Origin: Watersipora subatra
Taxonomy: Eukaryota > Bryozoa > Gymnolaemata > Cheilostomatida > Watersiporidae
NCBI RefSeq assembly: GCF_963576615.1
Contig: NC_088708.1
Span: 54,609,196 to 54,673,195 of the forward strand
DNA: 64,000 nt
Direction of reading: 5' to 3'
Shown in pieces: positions 12,750-24,414 of the stretch; the first letter of the stretch is position 1, and each line of letters begins with the position of its first letter. Under the pieces are notes generated by a model that saw nothing but the letters and a program-made list of their open reading frames with translations, searched no databases and was not told the origin of the DNA. A program made the position numbers and the translations under genes.

Positions 12750-13360
12750 GCTTGATGTAAGCAAGCAAAAATTTCAAAAGTTAGAGTGGCAAATGTTGTT
12801 ATATGTTAGATAGAAATAAATTATACTTAATTATACTAAATTATAATTATTTAAAAATAAAATAGACTTTTTTATTACTTTATTTATTAAATAATTTTTT
12901 ATTGTAATCATAGCTAAACAGATTATATTTAGCCATTACTTGCTAATTATTTTACATTTAAACACATTTACAATTTTATTTTTTTCCTAATTTATTTCAA
13001 CAAAATACTTCTTTCATGATATGAAATTTAAAAGTTGCAGTTGTTTGAAAAAGCTTGAAAACCTTTACAGTTTTCTTTTTCCTCTTAATTCCTTTGAACT
13101 GCTTAAAAATATTTTCTCATGATATGAAGTTTAAAAGTTAGAATGGTAAATGTTATATAAAAATAAATTTTCTGTCCAAAGACTTGTTTATTACTTGGGC
13201 AGCTCGGGTAGTACAGCTCATAGTTGATGGCAGTCGATAGCTTCCCATCACACTAATGTAATACAACCCCAGTATGACTATCTTATCTATGAGTAACTGA
13301 TTGCATTAACTCACTTACTTAACACTATCTATTCAGTGCCTCTGCAAGTCATGTAGGTAT

Positions 13361-13855
13361 CAGGGATTATGTGTATGTCACAATTTCCATTTCCATAATC
13401 CATTTTCATATTATTTCCATTTCCATAACATTTCCCTACTTCAATTCCATATTATTTCCATTTCCATAACATTTCCATAATTCGTTTCCATATTATTTCC
13501 ATTTCCATAATTCATTTCCATATTATTTCTATTTTCATAACATTTCCATAATTCATTTCCATATTATTTCCGTTTCCATAACATTTCCCTACTTCATTTC
13601 TATATTACTTCCAGTTCCATAAAGTTTCCATAATTCATTTCCATATTATTTCCATTTCCATAACATTTCCCTACTTCATTTCCATATTATTTCCATTTCC
13701 ATAGCTTTTCTATAAATCATTTCCATATTATTTCCATTTCCATATTTCTAAAATAAAATTTCCATATCCATTTCCCTAAAATTATGGAAATATTTATGTT
13801 TATGGAAATGGATATGGCAAAGTAAACATTTCCATAATATGTTTAGCGATCCCTG
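13361..13855. mobile_element. hAT-like element made of TTTCCATA minisatellite
   Basis: It starts CAGGGAT and ends ATCCCTG, flanked by the exact 8-bp duplication GTAGGTAT (13353-13360 and 13856-13863). The body is almost wholly a tandem array built from ATTTCCATATTATTTCC and ATTTCCATAAC modules; the last 80 bp switch to the opposite orientation (TATGGAAA). There is no coding capacity. CAGGG termini with 8-bp duplications fit non-autonomous hAT. The left arm of the host element (12400-12420) lacks it and so is the empty site. Confidence 0.85.
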
Positions 13856-14118
13856 GTAGGTATTGAATTGCTTTAAATAATAAGCATATATTAAAGTAAT
13901 AAACTATAATCATTATTTCTTTAATATGACCAATAATTACTATCTTAACTGGAAATTCATGATCCTTGTTTAACCCTTCTCATGGCTGATGTTATTGATC
14001 TAGTCAATTACTACGACTGACTAGCACAAAAAAGGGGCGTGGCCTAAACGTTCCTTGTTGGCACCGGAAATGCTCGTGTAGTTATCACTTTAGGGAGAGA
14101 TAACTCTATGCCCTCAAG

Positions 14119-16285
14119 CAACTAGCAATTGCAAATGGCTAGTTGAGATGGGATGTTATTCCAGAACTTTGAAGTAAATCATCTAGTTACCATGCAACGT
14201 GATGCTAGTACTCATGGACTAGGAGCTGCTCTAATTCAGTACAACAAATCTGTGGCACTTACATCCTGCAGTCTGACAGAGTAAGAAAAACTATGCATTA
14301 ATTGAGCTGGAATTGCTGGCAATAATGTTCGCAATGCAGCGCTTCGATCAATATGCCTTTGATAACCCAGATTTTCACATACATATTGATCATACACCGG
14401 TTACACCTATCTGGAACAAATCTCTGCTCAAAGCTCCTAAGAAGTTCCAATCCTTGTTATTAGCAAGCAGAGATATCCATCAAAGTTGGTTCACGGCCGC
14501 AGTAACCAGCAGATTGCTGCCGACATGCTCTCCAGATGGCCCACAGATATCCTGATGACTAACGCTGTGCCAGTCGGACAGATCTTCCAAATACAGAATC
14601 TCCTTTCTGATCCAAATATAGCTAATCCTCAACAAGATATACCAATCAGCATAGAAACTCATAAGCAAATCCAGACAGCAACACAAACTGAGGTCGAACT
14701 CAAAGAAGTCTAGGAACTAATAGTTGGTGGATGGCACAGGTAGGATCAGATTTCTACAGCCATTGAACACTATTTCCATCTCAGAGACCAGTTAGATGGG
14801 ATAATCTACAAAGGGCCCCTATTAGTTTTCCCAAAATCATACAGGCTCAAAATTCTACAGAAGCTGCACACTAGTCATCAAGGTACAGCTGTAACTCTAA
14901 AAAGAACCAGGTCATGTGCATATTGGCCAAGCATGGCAATAGACATCACATCCCACATAAATTATTGTGTAAGCTTTGTAATGGATGGTCCAGCTCAGGG
15001 CAAAAAAACCATGACATACCGGCAGCTTTATAGGTCAAAGTAGGCATGGACCTGCTCACTCATAAAGGAAAAGACTACATCATAGTTGTGATGTGAATAT
15101 TTAGTGGGAGATGCCCTGAGATTGCAAGTGCATATTGGTTAGGAATAGCCATCGGTATGTAACCACAGATGCTGTTTTATGTCTTATGTCTGTTTTATGT
15201 CTTATGTCTGTTTTATGTCTTCTTGCTGTAACCACATATCTTATCTATGTTGTTAGTGCTGATGAATAACTGGGCAGTCAGTTGTAAATTCCTTTGAGTA
15301 GTGTATGGTAATGTTATTGAATCTTAATAGTAAATAAAGAGCTGAGTTTAATACTCTGACAAACAAGCTACAATCTTGGCGATTACTTCAGTTTATTTTT
15401 TGAGTATGATTCTCAAAAAGATACCAGGACAAAAGCTGTCATAAAGGTGTGCAAGAGAATATTTGGTAGTTATGGTATTCCCATGATTGTGCAATCAGAT
15501 AACGGACCTCAGTTCACAGTCGTGGAATTGGCTAACTTCAGCAACAGTCGGGGATTCGAGCATGCAACGAGCTCTCTAGAGAATGGCCAATCAAATTGGA
15601 AAGCAGAAGTAGCAGTGAAGATATTCAAATGGTTCTTGAGATGAGCAGAAGACCCATTCGTGACAATACTTGAATACAGGAAAACACCCACCGTTGGCAT
15701 GTCCACATCTCGTACCCAAAGAATGATGGGTAGATCCAGCAGATCAATACTTCCTATCAGTGCCTCGACGCATAGCCAGAACAAGAAAATGGTACTCTAA
15801 GAAAAGGAAAGAAAAAGTTAGTGACACAACGATACTGACAAAACGGCAACTGATCTACCTGAATTGAAGATCGGGTCGCCAGTACTGATACGGAGACTCA
15901 AGGTATTAAAGCCGAGTAGAGTAAAGGGAAGGTGCTGGAAGCCATGTCTGACAAATTATATGCAGAGCTCAACAAGGACAGTGGCAACATTTTCCGACGC
16001 AACAGAGTAGACCTCAGAAAAGCCACCATACAACTCGATGAGCCTCTGAACATTGAACAGCACGATATGGATTCCCCAGGCAAGATGCACAAAATCACAG
16101 TTCCAGTAGTAGTTTCTGAGACAGCAGAAGCTGCAACATCAAGTGCCTCTCACTACAGCAAAATCCCACCAACCGAAACAACCACACCTCTAGGTGACAC
16201 AGCCAACAATCCAGGTCACCGATCTCAACGCAATACCCGTATGCCAGCGAAGTGCAATGACTATGATAAGGGAAGATAGATATGA
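14119..16285 (+). pseudogene. Gypsy pol fragment: RNase H and integrase
   Basis: RNase H remnants begin with RDASTHGLGAALIQYN near 14200, then FAMQRFDQYAF and IDHTPVTPIWNKSLLKAPK. The integrase zinc-finger/core region follows (LHTSHQGTAVTLKRTR near 14860; QSDNGPQF near 15495 holds the second catalytic Asp). The last piece (15932-16279) has FRRNRVDLRKA, typical of the integrase C-terminal region, then a basic tail. Stops, frameshifts and the insertion at about 15140-15405 break it. Confidence 0.85.
15140..15405. mobile_element. Insertion inside the integrase remnant
   Basis: Integrase similarity stops after PEIASAY (near 15140) and resumes at TKAVIKVCKR (near 15430). The intervening DNA has three copies of an 18-bp CTGTTTTATGTCTTATGT unit (about 15170-15222) and an AATAAA near 15334. 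It might be a solo LTR or a small MITE. Its exact ends and target duplication are not resolved. Confidence 0.45.
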
Positions 16286-16390
16286 TCCGATAGCACTTGA
16301 ACATACATGTGTTACTCTTTGTTGAATACTAGACAACTTAAAACATTTCAACCGTTTAATCTGTTTATTTCAATTTTATTTGAAAGGAGA

Positions 16391-16635
16391 TGTTCAGGAC
16401 TTGAGTTATTCTCCCATCATTCGTTTTTATACAAACCATATGTGGGCTCACATCTGGTTTCTTGTGAATTATTATTTTGGTAATCATGCACAGATAATCG
16501 TTATATCTGAGTAGTAATCACAATCACGTTTAACTCTCTGGCTTAATGTGTACAACAGAAGTAAAAGAATAAACTGACAGTCCCAATAATTATTCAGTCT
16601 ATCAACTTCCATACTCTGTGAACTTAACACAAACA
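16391..16635 (+). repeat. 3' LTR of the Gypsy element
   Basis: Direct copy of 10605-10849, preceded by the purine tract GAAAGGAGA. It ends CTTAACACAAACA followed by TAGTACC. Confidence 0.92.
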
Positions 16636-18099
16636 TAGTACCTAATGTGAAGATGATGAGAAGAAAAACGAGTGCCTGAAACAAGCGATAGTGGAGAAGC
16701 AGGTATATGATAGTTAAAGTTAAAATGTAGGAAATATAAAATATAAAAACCCAAAAAATGAATACAGATTTTTCAATGCTATATATTACATGTTACATAT
16801 ACATCTCAAATATGTATACATCACAAATATATATCACACATACATCGAACTTCTATTCTTCACTCAGGTACGTAGGCCTGAGTAAGCTACGTTTACCCTA
16901 TTTTTCAAATAGAAAAATTATAGAACTGTGTCTCCAGTAAATGGGTTTACAACCTTCAGGAAACAAATCCAATTATGGGTTATCTGGTCTCACAAGGTGA
17001 CAATTTACTCACAAAAACCGTTGTGTGACCATTGAGCGGCTTCAAAACTTTTTTTCAATAGTCACTGATTTCTTTCCAGCAACTACACATTGTAATATTT
17101 CTCATATTTTGTATTCATGCAACAAAATAGGCTTATGTTATATAGAAATAGGGTTTTAAACATCATTATTTTGCTATTTGTATTTTGTATCCTTAAAGTC
17201 TAATGATGACATGATGCTCTGAACAATGCTATGCTGGCATTGATTTTGTTGCAATGCAGCCAATTTTTAGGGTAAGGATCAAATACATATAATATTTTAA
17301 TCAGCCCAAAACTTGTATTTGATTGGCATAATGTTAAATCTGACTGCACCAATGAAACTGCATTTAACAACTAAACTCATTCACAGAAAGCAGGCAAGCT
17401 CACAACAACCAGGTGTGCAATTGCTGAAATTAAAGTGTTTCATGACCATGACCACAAAAACTAGCTGTATTTTAACAATGTTATTAGTGTGTTTGTGCAA
17501 CATGAATTTTGTATAAGCATAACTTTTGTCATAAACGGTGTTTATATTTTACTAGTACATGCATACTTCCCAAGGAGGCCTAGAACATTTGATATTAACT
17601 TCACTGTTCAAATCTGTACTTGCAGTTTTTGTCTGTGAAAACCATAGAGTACATCAAAACCAGTCACACCAAAGCTATATATGCAGACGGTATGGAAAAA
17701 CGGTGAGCCACAAAAAAAAACTTGAAATTTGATGTGAGTATTCGCAAGAATGCTAAATTACAAACTTCCTATTACGATTGCCTAGCGTGAAAAATGTTGG
17801 CTCCGACCAAACAGCATGTTGTCAATCATTTTACTCTCTTCTTTGCCTCTTCATTAGGGCCCGTTGAGACTAATTTCTATACCGTCCCTTTTGCCACTTG
17901 TGCAAAAAAACAGTGACGAGTGGTTAACAATCATTTTTGTTTTTAGTTCCCTTCTCACAGCCCATTCTTTTGCATTTTTTCGCACCCTCATCTTTTTTCA
18001 GGGCTACCAACTCTAAGATAAATTAATGTGTGGCCGAAAGGTTCAACCATTTTAATTTGGCGTGAAATAGTGCACTAAACAGATTGGGTAGCTATAAAG
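16636..18099. other. Unassigned AT-rich DNA
   Basis: Only short chance reading frames. There is TATATATCACA-type low complexity near 16790-16850. No gene or element termini recognised. Confidence 0.5.
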
Positions 18100-19074
18100 C
18101 AGGGTTCAGCAACCTGCGGCTTTGGAGCCGCATGCGGCTCTTTTATCTTTGCACTGCGGCTCCACGTGGCTTATGAAAATATATTACTTTTAACCTTTTG
18201 AACTTTGCCGGGCGATATTCTGGCATTGAGTAGGGTGTGTCAAAAACACTAACGAAATACCAGCATCCACATAGAATATCATGCATCCACATAAATACCA
18301 GGAATACCAGCGTCCACATGGCTCAATATTCAAATGCTGTTTCTAAGTAACAGCATAAACCAAACAAATTAATTTTTGCACAGGGCTTTAAACTAAAAAT
18401 TATACCTTCATTTTTAACCATTTTAAAATATCTTTATTTACTTCTTTCTTTGTAATAACAATTTAACTAGGACAAAATTGTAAAAAAAATTGATACAACT
18501 CGTTTGTTGGTAAGGCATAGCTGATTGTGACGTAGATGAAGAATTATATGATACTAACCATAGTTTTGCAGATTATTGTGACTCATAAAACGATGATGAA
18601 CGTGTGCTCGATAGATATAATGCTGCTGTGAAGATTTTAGAAGTTTTTAAAATCGTACGAATTTTTATGGTTTTAGTCCGAAGAACTGTGAAACACATCG
18701 GTTTATATTTGGTGACAATTTGCTGTGTATTGCAGGACTCTTTTTACCAGTGTATCATAATCCAAATATCATTAGATTATGTGCGTATTTAGATATATTT
18801 AATGAAGTTTCAAAACCTGTTGGACAAATTGCCCAGGAATACTGACACACATTGACAAGAACAGCCAGGGTTCAAAGGATTAAAAAAGTATTTCTGTGTA
18901 TTTTAGTTGTGTTAGTTATTTTTTACCACTTTAGATCTAAATTGGAAAGTTATTAAGACCTTGAAATATTAATAATGCAAGTACATTTTATTGTTTTTCA
19001 TCGTTCAAAATAAATGTCATACTCGTAAAACTCGATACTCCTGCCAGAACGCCATCCATTTGCTGCAACTTTTA

Positions 19075-19500
19075 ACCTTAACAAGGCCAAATATAGAGAA
19101 ATGTAAGAAAAGAAAAATATCTGAAGAAAATATAACATTCAATAAAGCTTGGGCGGATTCACTTGCATTTATCTCTAACGAGAGTGGCTTACCAGTATGC
19201 CTAATATGTGGAAAAAACTAGTCAACAATAAATGATCAAAAGTCGCAAGACATTTCAATAATAGTCTTTGCTGAAAATTATCCTGAAAAAAAGAACAAAA
19301 TCTGTTAAGGAACTAATACAAAAGGCTAATCTGACATAAAATAAATTCAAAAAGCGAGTGATGTCTGCAAATTCAACGACATATGCAGGTTTTGTGACCG
19401 CTCAGGAAATAACCAGGATTGGGAAACAGTTCACAGATGAAGAATATGTGAAGGAATCATTCTTTAAGATTTCAGAATACCTATTCGCGGAGTTTAAAAA
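19075..19500 (+). pseudogene. hAT transposase, N-terminal fragment
   Basis: Contains KKRKISEENITFNKAWADSL and GLPVCLICGK, the BED-type zinc-finger start of SCAND3/GTF2IRD2-like hAT transposases, then MSANSTTYAGFVTAQEI and GKQFTDEEYVKESFFKISEY near 19360-19490. A stop and frameshifts occur between 19221 and 19358. Similarity ends near 19500, where a repeat takes over. The DDE catalytic core is absent. Confidence 0.82.
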
Positions 19501-19519
19501 ACCAGTAAGAGATTGTGAA

Positions 19520-19966
19520 AAAAACGCTGCAGAAATTGTTCGCGCCATTTGGCAGGAAGTATGGGTCACATGATCAGATTACGACTAGATGATTAGACCA
19601 GACTGAAATGAAGCTGTAAGCTAGCGAGCATCTATATTTGGTAAGGGCTCTTAGGTAAAACCCGAAGTGTTTGTCATAAACTAGTGCTACGAGAAGTTTT
19701 ATATTGAGCCTTTCATTGGCCTTTCAATTCACGTGAGAACAACCCGTGTCAGAACAATAACCAAATCGTTTGACTACGCCAGATAAATAAATTGGTCATA
19801 ATCTACGGCGGTTTCATGATGGCGGCAATTAACTGTTAGTTTTTGCGCTTTTAGGAGCTTGTAATCACATTTGTACATATTTTGCACCTACAACACAGCA
19901 GAGTAAGACATGGTGAATCTTTTGATACCAAATAACTATAATGTGAATTTTGTTGCAAGTCAACCT
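19520..19966 (+). mobile_element. Truncated copy of TTAA element A
   Basis: Closely similar to the right half of the full element at 48453-49328: shared stretches include GGGTCACATGATCAGATTACGA, AAAACCCGAAGTGTTTGT and the terminal TGTTGCAAGTCAACCT. The left arm is missing. It ends at a TTAA (19967-19970) that is also the left flank of element B. Confidence 0.75.
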
Positions 19967-19970
19967 TTAA

Positions 19971-20908
19971 AGCACATAAATTACATAATTTTTTTATTAT
20001 ATATTTCAATACATCAGAGTCTTGGCTTTTGAATGAGCCTATATGCAATACAAAAAGAATAATACAACTATGAAAAACAGGATGTCAAAAGTATGTCCTG
20101 CAAAAAAAACACTTGGTTCAGGTTCTCAAAATGTGATGTCACAATTATTATTTAGCTTTAGGTAGTCGATCGTTTTCGCTGCCATTGAGGCTGCGCTTTT
20201 CTGTGACAATCGGTGCTATTAAACCCAGAGAGCGCTAATAACAAACTAGAATTCTAGATAATCAACAATGCCCGAGATCGTGCTATCGCCCGACCAATAC
20301 AAACACATGTCCTGGGTTAATTAATTATGCTTCAATAAATATACTGTCGTTGAGAAAGGTAATGAAATCACATCGATTAAATTGTGACCTGCGGTGGCGT
20401 AGCCCTAGGACTACATGTCAATCGCGCTTTCGCGAGATCACGCAATGCTTGAAACTAATTAGTCTCAGTCGCGACCCTCAACATCACAATAAAATGATAG
20501 GGCTAGTGCATAATATCATCGGGAAAATATAGTATGGTGCTTGGAATCTGAGTTATTTATCATAGAAATAATCTGTACATGGAGAACTAATGACACTGAT
20601 TCCTTTGTCATTTTCATTGGCTCTCTGGAGTTGTCCTATCTTCGCCTGACACTAGCGTCATTATCGTAGTTGATAAATATAAGCGGTAAGCAATTAAATA
20701 GGCGGTAAGAGCACACAACACCGCATAAAAAAATTGTGACATCACAATTTCCCAGCCTATGCCAGTAAACATTTTTGTGGTAGGGCTCTGGGGAAATCCT
20801 ATAAACACCAACCAATGTCTGTCTCACCATGGCAAACAATAGCTCATTGGAAAGCCAAGACTGTGATGTTTTGAAATATACAATAAAAAAATATGTAATT
20901 CATGTGCT
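19971..20908. mobile_element. TTAA-flanked inverted-repeat element B
   Basis: Left end AGCACATAAATTACATA and right end TATGTAATTCATGTGCT form inverted repeats extending about 70 bp to TCTTGGCTTT. TTAA flanks both sides (19967-19970, 20909-20912), as for piggyBac or Kolobok insertions. No transposase inside. It sits exactly on the TTAA at the end of element A. Confidence 0.75.
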
Positions 20909-20939
20909 TTAAGGGTTTTCAAACAAGATCACAAGCTGA

Positions 20940-21440
20940 TCAATTCAGAGTATTTGCAGTCTGCAATAACTGCAATGCAAGCATCGTTTGAGAAACGATT
21001 CCGTGAGTTCAGAAAGGAAAAAACCACATTGGCCTCTGCCATCACTCCCCTGAACATCGATCCATCTCTGCTGAATGTGACTGCATTTGCAGGTGTAAGT
21101 CAACCTGATTTAGAGCTAAAGTTGGCTGACATAGCTGCTCACATAAACATGTGGGTATCTAAATTCAAAAGCTTGACAGATGATTTTCAAGATGCAGCCC
21201 ATTAGAAGTCCACTCTTACACAAAATCACAAATGGAGTGATATTAAGAACCTTCCAAGACCGGACAAACTCTTGTTTGAAACCTGGAATGCCATCCCCAA
21301 CATCTACATGAATATGAAGAAATGTACCTTTGGAGTCCTGCCTATCTTTGGACCCACATATGCATGTGAGCAGCTATTTTCCATCATGAACTACATTAAA
21401 ACAAACACCATTCACACCTCACAGATGACAGCTTAGTCTT
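20940..21440 (+). pseudogene. hAT transposase, C-terminal fragment
   Basis: The reading frame resumes with LQSAITAMQASFEKRFREF and runs to VSKFKSLTDDFQDAA; after a stop it continues with HKWSDIKNLPRPDKLLFETW, then GPTYACEQLFSIMNYIK. The last motif is the hAT C-terminal dimerisation signature. Same strand and family as the N-terminal fragment. Confidence 0.82.
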
Positions 21441-21983
21441 GTGTAAAGATAAAAGTGACTTTGCACAGCCCCAATTTTCAGACGCTGTGCGCAGAGGTTC
21501 AGGAGCAGAAGTCCCAATAACCAGGTAAAATAAACATTTATGCAAATATTTGACAAATATTCATTTTTTATTGTTTTTTCTTAATTTTTATTTTCTCGTG
21601 AGCACTTCGTGGATTTCATAAGCAACACATAGTTGTTTATATTGTAAATGTTTATATGTAAGGGTGGGTTAAGAAAAAGCAATACACAGTATTATTTTTA
21701 TAGCCCATTTCCAAAAGTAGTCAAAAGCACTAATAAATGTATGTATAGTTCTCCTTTTTAAATGCGTTTTTTCACCATTTTAGATATTGTAGTGTCTAGC
21801 GAATATGTTTTGTATTTGTGTTAGCTTTCATTTTTACATTTTGCTAGTAGCAAGTCGCCGGCTTTTTTTAGTGATAACTTCTGGTTGCTAACAGCATGTT
21901 TAGTTTTTAGAGTGTTACTATGCGATATGAATTATCAATAAACAAGCTAACAAAATAAATCTTAATCCATCTAGTAGACGGAT

Positions 21984-23400
21984 GTGGTAGACGGATGTCA
22001 TCGCCAGTCATCTGGCGATGACTGGATGACTGGTTTCCTGAAGAAGCATCAGAATATTTCATGCCGAAAGCCAGAGGCTACTACATGTAGTTTAAGCCGT
22101 GGAAAAAGCTTTAGGAAAAAAAATGCCAGTGATTTTTATGACAACTTTGAGACAGTGATGGTTTCCAGGCTAGTGATATTTGGAACATGGACGGAACAGG
22201 ATTGACTACAGTACGTAAGCTTTCAAAGGTTTTAGCTGACCGAAAAGCTCACCAAGTTGGCCAAATAATGGAAGCGGAGCGTGGAATGCTGGTGACTATG
22301 ATCGGAGCAGTAAATGCTTCTGGAGGATTTATTCCACCATTTCTAATCTTTCCCGGGGTAAATTTTAAAAGCCACATGCTTTCAAGAGCATCAACCGGCA
22401 CTATTGGTGCGGCGAACCCTTCAGGGTGGAGAAAATAAAGGTTTAAGAAATGATTAAGAAAAGCATGCCCAGTAGCAATGACTATCTCAAATATAACATC
22501 AGGGTTCAGACGCCCAGGAATTTCCCTGTCCAAATCCAGATGCAGCATCATGTGAGATCTCTCTCATTTCTGGAACAGCCAATACCATCAGATCAATCTA
22601 GTTGCTCATACAGTGAGAGTGAAGTTGTTACAAGTGACATCATGGTGGCCCCAGAGCAGATATGTCCATTTCTCAAGATTGGTCCATGGAAAACAAATGG
22701 TGGAAGGAATAGAAGAAAAACAGCAATCCTGACTGACACACCTACAAAGAGGCAGCTAGAATAGGAGGCTAGGATTAGACATGGAAAAAAGGGGAGAGAC
22801 CAAACAGAAAAGGTAGGCAATAATAACTGATCAATTGTGGGCGATCAGAGACTTGCGACAGTGATGTTCTAACAAAAAATTGCTGACGACTAGTTTTCTC
22901 TAAACACAAAACTTGCTACTTTGTTTTCTTCAGTTCAAGGACTAAAAATTTCAACTAATTTACTAATTGAAATTGAATCTAGCAGTGAAGAGGAGCAAAT
23001 GCCAGTTACTCTCTCTCTGACAGTGATGAGCCAACAAGTGAAGCAGATCTACCTCCTAATTCAACAATCATCCAGAGCAGCGATTTGGTCATATCAAACT
23101 ATGTGGTGGTCGCGGTACACAGTAAGAAAAATGCTAAACATTTTGCAGCATCAATTTTAGATGTTGATGCTGATGAAGATACAGCCACTGTTTCCTTCTT
23201 GGCAAGACACGGTAGTAATTTCGTAGCGCCAGACCCAGCTGATGTGGCTACGGTAGACGTCAAGGACATTGATATGCTGATACCTAAGCCAACTATAGTG
23301 GGTGGCACAGCCGGAACCTGCAAGCAGATTTCATTTGATATTGTTATATCAAATTATTTCAAATTATTGATAAAAAATGACAGTGATTCGTGGACTATTG
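21984..23400 (+). pseudogene. pogo/Tigger transposase pseudogene
   Basis: Starts within the DNA-binding region (WMTGFLKKHQNISCRKPEAT), then MDGTGLTTVRK with the first catalytic Asp (usual form is DETG), VTMIGAVNASGGFIPPFLIF and TIGAANPSGW. It then jumps at about 22440 directly to NITSGFRRPGI, so the stretch carrying the second and third catalytic acids is gone. The C-terminal part persists: RRKTAILTDTPTK near 22720, then VVVAVHSKKNAKHFAASIL to IPKPTIVGGTAG. Several frame changes. Termini not identified. Confidence 0.85.
21997..22022. repeat. Perfect hairpin
   Basis: GTCATCGCCAG, loop TCAT, CTGGCGATGAC, at the start of the pogo remnant. Confidence 0.7.
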
Positions 23401-24034
23401 GCTAGCCATTTACATTATTACCCTATTTTGTTACGAAAAACGTCATGTTTTAGTTCAACGAGCCTTATATAATGTTTTAGATACAATAATTAGCTACCTT
23501 GATATGTCTGAATAGTTAGTAAATACAAATATGTAACAGTAACTAAAAAGTCTGAACAGTTCATGGAGTAGCCATTTGTGCCCAAGTGGTGGCCAAAGCT
23601 GCCCCGGTTACGGAGCAGCTTTGGCCAACTTCCTGTATTATATTGGCATACTGCAATCAGGTCCACGTTATCTCTTGGCAGTGAGTAACAACCCAAGAGC
23701 AACTTTTTAAAAGAGCACTGCTTATTCTATCTTCAAAAATTATAGTCGATGAATTTTTGTAACTAATAGCCAGCCAACCCAGCTGTAGAAGTTTTACAAC
23801 AAATAATTTTGCTTCATGCAAATTAATATCTTTTTAGTTTAAAATTGGTAGCAAAAATAGATTTATCATCATTCAGGAACTACATGGTCTCAATTGCAAA
23901 ACATATACAAGAAAAGTTACATAAATTCAGTTGGAGTAACAGGCCTACTGATCTAATGGTAAAGCTTTGTTGGCATTACATTTATGCAGCGTAGTAAACT
24001 ATGCATTTATTTCTAAAAACAAAATTTGCGCTAA

Positions 24035-24067
24035 CTGTTAAGCAATTTGTCATAAATTGCTTAACAG
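24035..24067. repeat. Perfect 14-bp-stem hairpin
   Basis: CTGTTAAGCAATTT, loop GTCAT, AAATTGCTTAACAG. Confidence 0.75.
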
Positions 24068-24414
24068 AATTTCGACAGACAGTCACCGCAAGCGCTCGAG
24101 CAATTTTACTCTACAATCGATTGTAGGGTGATCCAGCCCGTGATCCTAAATACATATATCTATTTTACTATGTGGCTTTGCATGATTCAGTATACTGGAT
24201 ATATTGATTTTTGTTTTTCGCTGTGTGCATGCGTTAAATTTTCTTACTAAAATAAAATTAGAAAGCAGAGCTACTTAGTGCTCACTTAATTCGGAAGTGT
24301 GATGGCAATACACACCGCTGCAACTTTTTAATTTCGAATAGTATTTGTCGAATCGATCAATCGCGGTACAACATAGATACCAGCCTATTAACGAGTCAAC
24401 ATTCTCGAGCCGCA

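Larger units (their letters stand above)
12215..14110. mobile_element. Long-inverted-repeat element nested in Gypsy pol
   Basis: CATAGAGTTATCTC opens the left end and its inverse closes the right end. The exact 8-bp duplication CCCTCAAG flanks it (12207-12214 and 14111-14118), and removing the element plus one copy restores the pol frame. The arms are long: about 12215-12600 on the left and 13223-14110 on the right. The right arm is swollen by a 495-bp insertion and the left by a 43-bp hairpin; a further stretch of about 70 bp near 13950-14030 is present only on the right. The middle is AT-rich with no coding region. Duplication length and terminus suggest hAT; Mutator-like fold-back is an alternative. 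Confidence 0.88.
10605..16635 (+). mobile_element. Degenerate Ty3/Gypsy LTR retrotransposon
   Basis: Two direct 245-bp LTRs bound an internal region with protease, reverse transcriptase, RNase H and integrase remnants in Gypsy order. A primer-binding-site-like TGGTGCCG follows the left LTR and a purine tract (GAAAGGAGA) precedes the right one. Only about 190 bp separate the left LTR from the protease motif, so gag is missing. Every domain has stops or frameshifts. A 1.9-kb inverted-repeat element splits the pol region at 12215-14110, and about 260 bp of foreign sequence splits the integrase. Flanks (TTTAG left, TAGTA right) show no clear target duplication. The copy is dead. Confidence 0.93.
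18100..21530 (+). mobile_element. Disrupted hAT transposon (SCAND3/GTF2IRD2-like)
   Basis: The left end CAGGGTTCAGCAACCTGCGG, followed by GCCGCATGCGGCTCTTTTA, is characteristic of a hAT group with GC-rich ends. Transposase pieces follow on the same strand. The right terminus was not found, so the right boundary is approximate. The middle is replaced by two TTAA-flanked elements (about 19520-20908). Confidence 0.72.

Noticed and set aside
18480-18850. piggyBac-like transposase fragment
   Set aside because: Some residues looked suggestive but no catalytic motif or consistent frame could be confirmed.
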